From positions 1 to 19,367 of the forward strand of contig CAMJES010000007.1 in the NCBI GenBank assembly GCA_946404705.1: a DNA stretch of 19,367 bases, written 5' to 3'. The translations under genes were made by a program, and so were the position numbers. Positions 13,739-19,367 of the stretch are shown in pieces. The stretch's first letter is position 1. Every line of letters starts with the position of its first letter. The stretch is from an uncultured Ruminococcus sp. GTDB lineage: Bacteria; Bacillota; Clostridia; Oscillospirales; Ruminococcaceae. The notes under the pieces were generated by a model, which was not told the origin of the DNA, ran no database searches, and was given only the letters and a program-made list of their open reading frames with translations.

Positions 13739-15085
13739 TTATTTGCTCATTTTTCTTCCGAGATAGCCTATATCATACTTACCCGATTCAAAAACGGGGT
13801 CGCGGATAAGGCTCAGCTGGAAATCAATATTTGTATCAACGCCCTCGACAATGAATTCGGCAAGCGCCCACTTCATCTTTGCGATAGCTTCCTCTCTTGT
13901 CGGAGCGTGGACGATAAGCTTTCCTATCATGCTGTCATAATAAGGCGTGATAGTGTAGCCTTGATATGCTGCGCTGTCCACTCTTATGCCGGGGCCGCCC
14001 GGAGTATAGAGCGAGGATATCTTACCCGGACAAGGACGGAAGTCGTGTTCGGGGGATTCTGCGTTGATTCGACACTCGATGGAGTGACCTCTGAACTCGA
14101 TATCGCTCTGTTTATAAGGCAGCTCCTCGCCTGCGGCTATCTTCATCTGCGCCTTTACAAGGTCAATGCCCGTGATAGCTTCGGTGATAGGATGCTCGAC
14201 CTGGATTCGGGTGTTCATCTCCATAAAATAGAAGTTTCCGTCACGGTCAACGAGGAATTCTATCGTTCCTGCGTTGAAATATTTGCAGACCTTAGCCGCG
14301 GAAACAGCAGCAGCACCCATTTTTTCGCGAAGCTCGGGGGTCATTATCGTTGACGGAGTTTCTTCAAGCACCTTCTGATTTCTGCGCTGCATAGAGCAGT
14401 CACGCTCGCCGAGGTGAACCACGTTTCCGTGCTTGTCGGCAAGTATCTGGAACTCGATGTGCTTCGGATCAATAATAAATTTTTCCATGTAAATGCTGTC
14501 GTCGCCGAAGAAGTTGAGCGCCTCCTGCTTTGCGGCAAGAATAGCGTTTTCAAGGTCTTCCATGCGCTCAACAAGACGAATTCCTCGTCCGCCGCCGCCT
14601 GCCGAAGCCTTTACCATAAGCGGAAAGCCTATCTCCTCTGCAGCAAGGCGCTTTGCTTCTTCAAGAGAGGGAACAGCGCCGTCCGAGCCGGGGATAACAG
14701 GCACTCCCGCAGCTTTCATAGCCTTCTTAGCGGCAGCCTTATCGCCGAGCATTTCTATCGACTCGGGCGAAGGGCCTATAAAGTTTATTCCGCATTTGCC
14801 GCAGTTGCGCGCAAACGCCGCATTTTCCGAAAGAAATCCGAAACCGGGGTGGATAGCGTCCGCGCCGGTTATCTCGCAAGCCGCAAAGATAGCCTTCTCG
14901 TTAAGATAGCTGTCCTTTGTAGCCGCAGGCCCTATGCAGACTGCTTCGTCCGCGATTCTCGCATGGAGTGCAGACTTATCCGCCGTTGAATATACCGCAA
15001 CCGTCCTAATGCCAAGCTCGCGGCAGGCACGGATTATTCTTACAGCGATCTCGCCCCTGTTGGCGATAAGAACTTTTTTAAACAT
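13739..15085 (-). CDS. accC: Acetyl-CoA carboxylase biotin carboxylase subunit
   Basis: A 448-residue ATP-grasp enzyme that carboxylates biotin on AccB using bicarbonate and ATP. The N-terminus FKKVLIANRGEIAVRIIRAC is diagnostic. The ATP-binding glycine-rich loop KASAGGGGRGIRLV, HLGERDCSMQRRNQKVLEE and EMNTRIQVEHPITEAITGID (metal and active site) are all present. AAGGA lies 10 bases before ATG 15085, but it is also the 3' arm of a short hairpin (see 15094-15109). It is 28 bases after fabZ. Confidence 0.98.
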   Translation of the reverse strand: MFKKVLIANRGEIAVRIIRACRELGIRTVAVYSTADKSALHARIADEAVCIGPAATKDSYLNEKAIFAACEITGADAIHPGFGFLSENAAFARNCGKCGINFIGPSPESIEMLGDKAAAKKAMKAAGVPVIPGSDGAVPSLEEAKRLAAEEIGFPLMVKASAGGGGRGIRLVERMEDLENAILAAKQEALNFFGDDSIYMEKFIIDPKHIEFQILADKHGNVVHLGERDCSMQRRNQKVLEETPSTIMTPELREKMGAAAVSAAKVCKYFNAGTIEFLVDRDGNFYFMEMNTRIQVEHPITEAITGIDLVKAQMKIAAGEELPYKQSDIEFRGHSIECRINAESPEHDFRPCPGKISSLYTPGGPGIRVDSAAYQGYTITPYYDSMIGKLIVHAPTREEAIAKMKWALAEFIVEGVDTNIDFQLSLIRDPVFESGKYDIGYLGRKMSK

Positions 15086-15093
15086 ATCACGAA

Positions 15094-15109
15094 AATCCTT
15101 TCAAGGATT
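15094..15109 (-). promoter_or_regulatory. Small hairpin covering the accC ribosome binding site
   Basis: On the minus strand AATCCT-TGAA-AGGATT is a perfect 6-base stem with a 4-base loop. Its 3' arm contains AAGGA, the accC ribosome binding site, so folding would hide it. It may simply reduce accC translation, or open when ribosomes finish fabZ, whose stop codon is only about 5 bases upstream. Confidence 0.45.
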
Positions 15110-15113
15110 AAGA

Positions 15114-15542
15114 TTATTTTATTGCAAAAGATATCTCAGCGGAAACAGCCTTTTCGCCGTTTACCGTTGCAACGCATTTTCCAACGCCTACGGGGCCTTT
15201 TACCTTGATTATTTCTACCTCAATTCGGAGAGTATCGCCGGGAACGACCTGTCTGCGGAACTTAGCTTCCTTTATGCCGCCGAAAAAGCCTATCTTGCCC
15301 TTGTTTTCGGGAAGTCCGAGAAGAGCAACTGCGCCTGCCTGAGCGCACATTTCAAGCATAAGTACGCCCGGAACAACGGGATATTCGGGGAAGTGTCCCT
15401 TGAACCAGAACGAATCGGGTGCCATAAACTTTGTGGCAACGACTCTCTTGCCGTATTCGATCTCTTCAATAGTATCAATAAGCATGAACGGATCCCTGTG
15501 AGGGATAATTTCCATTATCTGCTCTTTATTCATTACAGCCAT
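15114..15542 (-). CDS. fabZ: 3-hydroxyacyl-ACP dehydratase FabZ
   Basis: A 142-residue hot-dog-fold dehydratase that removes water from 3-hydroxyacyl-ACP. IIPHRDPFMLID (residues 12-23) and GHFPEYPVVPGVLMLEMCAQ (from 49) hold the catalytic His50 and Glu64. The start could be ATG 15542 or ATG three codons later; the first has a modest GGCGG upstream. The gene sits between accB and accC, the order common in Clostridia and lactic acid bacteria. Confidence 0.97.
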   Translation of the reverse strand: MAVMNKEQIMEIIPHRDPFMLIDTIEEIEYGKRVVATKFMAPDSFWFKGHFPEYPVVPGVLMLEMCAQAGAVALLGLPENKGKIGFFGGIKEAKFRRQVVPGDTLRIEVEIIKVKGPVGVGKCVATVNGEKAVSAEISFAIK

Positions 15543-15554
15543 ATTTTTACCGCC

Positions 15555-16040
15555 TTATTCAATTATCATGATCGGCTGGTCGTAATCGACAGCCTCGCCG
15601 TTTTTAACAAGGATCTGCTTTACAATGCCGTCATATTCGCTTGTGATCTCGTTCATAAGCTTCATCGACTCGATTATCATAAGCACATCACCCTTTTTAA
15701 CGTGCTTGCCAACCTCGGCAAAGGGCGGCTTGCTCGGGTCGGGAGCGGCGTAGAAAGTACCTACGATAGGCGCTTTTACAACGTTTCCGCAAACAGCGTT
15801 TTGCGCTTCAACGGTGGGCGCTGCACCTGCAGCGGCAGCGTTCATCGTCACGGGCATCATATCATGCTGAATGGGCATTCCCATTGGCGGCATAGGAGGC
15901 ATAGGAGGGCATTTTCTTCCCTTTACTGTTATGCTCTTTTCGCCCGTTGAAACAGTTATCTCACCAAGCTCTTTTTCCTTGACTATATCTGCAAGCTTTG
16001 CGATAGTTTCAAGGTCAAAGTCATAAATTTTATCACTCAT
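15555..16040 (-). CDS. accB: Biotin carboxyl carrier protein of acetyl-CoA carboxylase
   Basis: The product has 161 residues. It carries biotin between AccC and the AccAD carboxyltransferase. The C-terminal biotinyl domain (about 86-161) has ESMKLMNE, with K127 as the biotinylated lysine (AMKM in many species, SMKL here). The linker (about 44-76) is unusually rich in Met and Pro, with PPMPPMPPMGMP, in place of the Ala/Pro linker common elsewhere. It lies 13 bases after fabF and 12 before fabZ. Confidence 0.96.
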   Translation of the reverse strand: MSDKIYDFDLETIAKLADIVKEKELGEITVSTGEKSITVKGRKCPPMPPMPPMGMPIQHDMMPVTMNAAAAGAAPTVEAQNAVCGNVVKAPIVGTFYAAPDPSKPPFAEVGKHVKKGDVLMIIESMKLMNEITSEYDGIVKQILVKNGEAVDYDQPIMIIE

Positions 16041-16053
16041 TTTGCGTTACTCC

Positions 16054-17289
16054 TTAACCGGTGTATTTCTTCAGGCAGATAGTTGCATTGTGTCCGCCGA
16101 AGCCGAGAGAATTTGAAAGTGCGCCCTTGATGTCAACGTTTCTGTTTCCGTCAACAGCATAATCGAGGTCGCATTCGGGGTCGGGCGTTGTGAAGCCGAT
16201 AGTCTTATGAACAAAGCCTTCCTTGACGGAAAGTGCGGTAACGATAGCTTCAACTGCACCTGCCGCACCGAGAAGATGTCCCGTCATCGACTTTGTGGAG
16301 TTAATAACGGTCTTTCTCGCAGCGTCCTCGCCGAGAGCGATCTTGATAGCGTTTGTTTCGTATTTATCGTTAAGTCCCGTGGAAGTACCGTGTGCATTGA
16401 TATAGTTTACTTCCTCAGGCCCCAGTCCTGCTTCTTCGTAAGCGTGTTTCATAGCGTAAGCGGCAGCTTCGCCCGTGGGAGAAGGACTTGTCATGTGATA
16501 AGCGTCACCTGTTGCGCCGTAGCCTGCGATCTCGGCAATGATGTTAGCACCTCTTGCCTTAGCGTGTTCAAGCTCTTCAAGAACGAGCATACCCGAGCCT
16601 TCGCCGAGAACGAAGCCCTGACGGTTAAGGTCGAACGGAGTTGAAGCCTTGTCAAGCTCTGTTGCTCTTGAAAGAGCATGCATATTGTTAAATCCCGAAA
16701 GAGCAAAGCGTGAGATACAAGCCTCTGCGCCGCCGCAAAGCGCTGCGTCAAGGTAGCCGTCCTTTATCTTGCGGAAAGCTTCGCCGATAGCGTGTGTAGC
16801 GGAGGAGCAGGCAGTCGTTGTGCAGAAGTTGTCACCCTTGAAGCCTGTGCGCATTGCAACAGTTCCTGCAGCCATATTTCCTATCATCATAGGAATGAAG
16901 AAAACGGAAACCTTATCGGGCTTTGCGTTGAACTTTGTTACCTCTTCTTCTGTGAGGTTAAGTCCGCCGATGCCTACGCCGACAAGAACGCCGACTCTGA
17001 ACGGGTCGAGGTCTTTAAGGTCTGTTCCTGCATTTTCAAGCGCTTCCATAGCGGAGCATACAGCGAACTGCGTGAAGCGATCCATTCTCTTTGCTTCTTT
17101 TTTATCTATATATTTTGAGCTGTCAAAATCCTTTACTGCGCCAACGACCTTTACTTCAAAGTCGCTTGTGTCGAACTGGTCGATATATGACAGACCGTTT
17201 TTGTTTGCCTTTATATTTGCCCAGTATTCCTCAACGTTTTTTCCGAGAGGGTTAACCGTACCCATTCCGGTGATTACAACTCTTCTCAT
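16054..17289 (-). CDS. fabF: 3-oxoacyl-ACP synthase II FabF
   Basis: A 411-residue thiolase-fold condensing enzyme that elongates acyl-ACP with malonyl-ACP. The N-terminus MRRVVITGMGTVNPLG is typical. The active-site cysteine is C161 in TTACSSATHAIGEAF. H300 (NAHGTSTGLND) and H338, with K333 (STKSMTGHLLGAAG), complete the Cys-His-His triad and lysine. The glycine-rich LSNSLGFGGHNA closes the C-terminus. It begins 19 bases after fabG, with GGAGTG as ribosome binding site. Confidence 0.98.
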   Translation of the reverse strand: MRRVVITGMGTVNPLGKNVEEYWANIKANKNGLSYIDQFDTSDFEVKVVGAVKDFDSSKYIDKKEAKRMDRFTQFAVCSAMEALENAGTDLKDLDPFRVGVLVGVGIGGLNLTEEEVTKFNAKPDKVSVFFIPMMIGNMAAGTVAMRTGFKGDNFCTTTACSSATHAIGEAFRKIKDGYLDAALCGGAEACISRFALSGFNNMHALSRATELDKASTPFDLNRQGFVLGEGSGMLVLEELEHAKARGANIIAEIAGYGATGDAYHMTSPSPTGEAAAYAMKHAYEEAGLGPEEVNYINAHGTSTGLNDKYETNAIKIALGEDAARKTVINSTKSMTGHLLGAAGAVEAIVTALSVKEGFVHKTIGFTTPDPECDLDYAVDGNRNVDIKGALSNSLGFGGHNATICLKKYTG

Positions 17290-17308
17290 CAGAACACTCC
17301 TTTTCTTT

Positions 17309-18046
17309 TTACATCATAAGTCCGCCGGAGATCTCAATTACCTGTCCCGTAACGTATGAAGCATCATCCGAAGCAAGGAATGATACAACGCCTGCGATCT
17401 CCTCGACCTCGCCGTAACGCTTCATTGCGATCTGTTCGAGCATCTTGTTGCGCTGCTCTTCGGTGAGCTTATCCGTCATAGGGGTCTTGATAAATCCGGG
17501 AGCGACAGCGTTGACGTTGATTCCTCTTGAACCAAGCTCCTTTGCGGTAGTCTTTGTCATTGCGATTATGGCGCCCTTTGAAGCGGAGTAGTTGATCTGT
17601 CCGGGGTTGCCGTAAAGACCTGCAACGGAAGCAAGGTTGATTATCTTGCCCGACTTCTGGCGCATCATAACATTTCCTACAAACTTTGTCATATTGAAAA
17701 CGCTCTTCTGGTTAACTGCGATAACAAGGTCATACTGCTCCTCGGGCATTCTTGCCATAAGACCGTCTCTTGTGATGCCTGCGTTGTTTACAAGGCAGTC
17801 GATAGTGCCGAAGCGTTCTTTTACTGCTTTTACCATAGCTTCGCACTGCTCATGGCTTGAAACATCGCAGATGAACTTTTCGCATTCAACTCCGAGAGCC
17901 TTTATTTTGTCCATAATATCGTTATTTTCAAACATTCCCTCGTTTATATCGTTGAGAGCAATGTTATAACCGTCCTTTGCAAGGCGAAGCGCGATAGCCG
18001 CGCCGATACCTCTTGCCGAGCCGGTAATGATAGCTGTTTTTGCCAT
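17309..18046 (-). CDS. fabG: 3-oxoacyl-ACP reductase FabG
   Basis: A 245-residue short-chain dehydrogenase that reduces 3-oxoacyl-ACP with NADPH. The cofactor motif TGSARGIG (8-15), NNAG (87-90) and the catalytic S140, Y153 and K157 (NYSASKGA) are all present. The C-terminus VTGQVIEISGGLMM has the family's usual ending. It follows fabH after 44 bases. Confidence 0.97.
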   Translation of the reverse strand: MAKTAIITGSARGIGAAIALRLAKDGYNIALNDINEGMFENNDIMDKIKALGVECEKFICDVSSHEQCEAMVKAVKERFGTIDCLVNNAGITRDGLMARMPEEQYDLVIAVNQKSVFNMTKFVGNVMMRQKSGKIINLASVAGLYGNPGQINYSASKGAIIAMTKTTAKELGSRGINVNAVAPGFIKTPMTDKLTEEQRNKMLEQIAMKRYGEVEEIAGVVSFLASDDASYVTGQVIEISGGLMM

Positions 18047-18090
18047 AGTTTTATCCTGCCTTTCTGATTACATCCGTATATAAAATTAAA

Positions 18091-19083
18091 TCAATATTCA
18101 AAGATGATCGCAGCACTTGTAAGACCTGCTCCGAAGCCTACGAAGCAAACCTTGTCGCCCTTTTTGATCTTGCCCGAGCGTACAGCTTCGTCAAAAGCTG
18201 TCGGGATAGACGCGCTTGAAGTGTTGCCGTGCTTGTCAAGCGAAATGATAAACTTATCCATAGACGCACCGAGGTTCTTGGCAGCAGTTTCGATAATTCT
18301 TACGTTTGCCTGATGCGGAACGAACCAGTCAACGGTCGTAACATCAAGACCTATCTTGTCGGCAGCGTTCTGAGCAGCTGTCGGAAGAGCCTTTGTAGCG
18401 AATTTGTAAACTTCCTTGCCGTCCTGGAAAAGGAACTGGTTAGTGCTTGTGAAATCATTGCCGTAGCTGTCCGAATCGGTGGTACGGAACGGATGTCTGC
18501 CAAAAAGGTGCTTTGCATAAAGGAACTTTGCGCCGCTTCCGTCCGAGCTGATAAAGCTTGTGAACAGCTTATCCGAGCGTTCGAGAACAACTGCGCCTGC
18601 ACCGTCGCCGAAAAGTACGCAGGTCGCACGGTCGGTAAAGTCTACGAAGCGTGAAAGCACTTCGGACGATACAACGAGTACATATTTAAGAGTATCGTCA
18701 GTCTGAAGATATCTCTTAGCTGCGTCAACAGCGTAAGCAAAGCCCGAGCAGGCAGCGCCAAGGTCGAAAGCAGCGGCATTTACTGCGCCGACAGCGTTCT
18801 GAACAAGGCTTGCGAGCGAGGGGGTATAGAAATCGGGAGTAACTGTTGTTCCGATGACAAGACCTATTTCGGCAGGGTCGATGCCCGAAGCTTCAATTGC
18901 CTGCTTCGCAGCAGCCGCGCCCATCTCCCAGCAGGATTCGCCGTCGGTGAGAAAACGGCTCTTTATACCCGTTCTTGTGGAGATCCACTCATCGTTTGTT
19001 TCAACGATCTTTGACATATCATCATTGGTGACATTCACCGCAGGAGAATAGGAGCCGGTTCCGAGAATATTAATTCCAAACAA
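18091..19083 (-). CDS. fabH: 3-oxoacyl-ACP synthase III FabH
   Basis: A 330-residue enzyme that starts fatty acid synthesis by condensing a short acyl-CoA with malonyl-ACP. The catalytic triad is C112 (LGAACSGFAYAVDAAK), H257 (VPHQANVRI) and N287 (KHGNTSSAS). The start codon is TTG 19083, not ATG, with a strong GGAGGT 7 bases upstream; no better start exists nearby. It is the first gene of the operon. Substrate preference (acetyl or branched-chain starter) cannot be read with certainty. Confidence 0.97.
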   Translation of the reverse strand: MFGINILGTGSYSPAVNVTNDDMSKIVETNDEWISTRTGIKSRFLTDGESCWEMGAAAAKQAIEASGIDPAEIGLVIGTTVTPDFYTPSLASLVQNAVGAVNAAAFDLGAACSGFAYAVDAAKRYLQTDDTLKYVLVVSSEVLSRFVDFTDRATCVLFGDGAGAVVLERSDKLFTSFISSDGSGAKFLYAKHLFGRHPFRTTDSDSYGNDFTSTNQFLFQDGKEVYKFATKALPTAAQNAADKIGLDVTTVDWFVPHQANVRIIETAAKNLGASMDKFIISLDKHGNTSSASIPTAFDEAVRSGKIKKGDKVCFVGFGAGLTSAAIIFEY

Positions 19084-19099
19084 AATTTTTACCTCCGTA

Positions 19100-19128
19100 T
19101 TGAATTTTTATAAAAATTGTGTTATAAT
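19100..19128 (+). promoter_or_regulatory. Sigma-A promoter reading toward fabD
   Basis: On the plus strand TTGAAT (19100-19105) and TATAAT (19123-19128) are 17 bases apart, and the -10 has an extended TGT just upstream. Transcription should start near 19135, giving a leader of about 150 bases before fabD. It lies within the 5' leader of the oppositely transcribed fabH operon. Confidence 0.75.
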
Positions 19129-19133
19129 GGATA

Positions 19134-19196
19134 TATGATTGGGTGAAAAATGTCATTTTAGTGCATTTTGCATAGAGAAACTGCCCCTAAATCATA
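19134..19196. promoter_or_regulatory. Possible operator between the facing fabH and fabD promoters
   Basis: TATGATTGGG (19134-19143) and CCCCTAAATCATA (19184-19196) form an interrupted inverted repeat between the two promoters. Inside it CATTTT occurs twice about 11 bases apart, roughly one helical turn. No sequence like the published FapR site was seen. A regulator binding here could control both transcripts. Confidence 0.3.
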
Positions 19197-19210
19197 ATCA
19201 TTCACTATAT

Positions 19211-19239
19211 ATTGTAATATTTTTCTTTGCCTTTGTCAA
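19211..19239 (-). promoter_or_regulatory. Sigma-A promoter of the fabH-acpP operon
   Basis: On the minus strand a perfect TTGACA (19234-19239) and TACAAT (19211-19216) are separated by exactly 17 bases. Transcription should start near 19204, giving a leader of about 120 bases before the fabH TTG. Confidence 0.85.
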
Positions 19240-19284
19240 GTTAAATCGTTAATTTTTAATATAAAATAAAAGGAGTTTAATTTT

Positions 19285-19319
19285 ATGAGCAACAATGTAT
19301 TTTTATTCTCGGGTCAAGG
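19285..19319 (+). CDS. fabD: Malonyl-CoA:ACP transacylase FabD, first codons only
   Basis: Eleven complete codons plus two bases before the adapter read MSNNVFLFSGQ and then a likely glycine, the standard FabD N-terminus (FLFSGQG). AGGAG lies 9 bases before the ATG, and a promoter lies upstream on the same strand. The remaining ~300 residues are missing because of the adapter join. It is divergent from fabH, whereas many Bacillota keep fabD inside the same operon. Confidence is limited by the short stretch. Confidence 0.72.
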
Positions 19320-19367
19320 AGATCGGAAGAGCACACGTCTGAACTCCAGTCACCGGCTATGATATCT
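19320..19367. other. Illumina adapter sequence at the right contig end
   Basis: It begins AGATCGGAAGAGCACACGTC, the TruSeq read-through adapter, and continues through the constant part to CAGTCAC, then CGGCTATG (index-like) and six more bases. It is the exact reverse complement of bases 1-48. It is library sequence and cuts fabD after its twelfth codon. Confidence 0.97.

Noticed and set aside
14934..15950. Plus-strand 338-residue frame opposite accC, fabZ and accB
   Set aside because: Long, but antisense to three well-identified genes, with no domain and no ribosome binding site.
19134..19204. FapR operator controlling the fab genes
   Set aside because: No sequence like the published FapR site was found; only a weak, different inverted repeat.
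1..19367. Terminal inverted repeats of a linear mobile element or phage
   Set aside because: The 48-base ends match Illumina adapter sequence, and the contents are core housekeeping genes.

Overview
The window reads as one assembled contig of a low-to-medium GC Bacillota, most likely a gut-type Clostridia close to Ruminococcus/Oscillospiraceae. The reasons are the clustered type II fatty acid synthesis and acetyl-CoA carboxylase genes, a YlxM/Ffh/S16/KhpA/RimM/TrmD cluster, an HPr with both His15 and Ser46, strong GGAGG-type ribosome binding sites and near-consensus sigma-A promoters. The genus is an inference. The first and last 48 bases are exact reverse complements of each other and are Illumina adapter sequence, so both ends are library artefacts. 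True genomic sequence runs from about 49 to 19319, and the gene at each end is cut by adapter.

Layout, left to right; every gene except the last is on the minus strand. (1) 49-444: N-terminal part of a CdaR/PucR-type regulator. (2) 907-1179: HPr, with its own consensus promoter, a structured leader and a terminator. (3) 1490-6638: a translation and protein-targeting operon, transcribed ylxM - ffh - two 71-residue two-helix membrane proteins - rpsP - khpA - a membrane protein with a helical-repeat-like domain - rimM - trmD, led by a perfect TTGACA/17/TATAAT promoter. The usual rplS after trmD is absent. (4) 6968-10000: a 1010-residue membrane-anchored protein with a degenerate GGDEF domain, an intact EAL (cyclic-di-GMP phosphodiesterase) domain, and a C-terminal array of eight ~28-residue repeats resembling a beta-solenoid. 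It has its own promoter and a structured leader with a possible short upstream ORF. (5) 10237-19083: a fatty acid operon, transcribed fabH - fabG - fabF - accB - fabZ - accC - two paralogous zinc-ribbon membrane proteins - accD - accA - acpP, closed by a strong terminator. (6) 19285-19319: the first codons of fabD, on the plus strand, divergent from fabH.

The fatty acid genes form a near-complete pathway. AccABCD makes malonyl-CoA, FabD (cut) moves malonyl to ACP, FabH primes, FabF elongates, FabG reduces and FabZ dehydrates. No enoyl reductase is visible here. The fabH and fabD promoters face each other, so their 5' ends would overlap by about 70 bases.

The least explained items are the two zinc-ribbon membrane proteins between accC and accD, the EAL protein with its repeat domain, the small membrane proteins inside the ffh-rpsP interval, and several nested inverted repeats in intergenic regions. 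No rRNA, tRNA, CRISPR array, insertion sequence or phage gene was seen.
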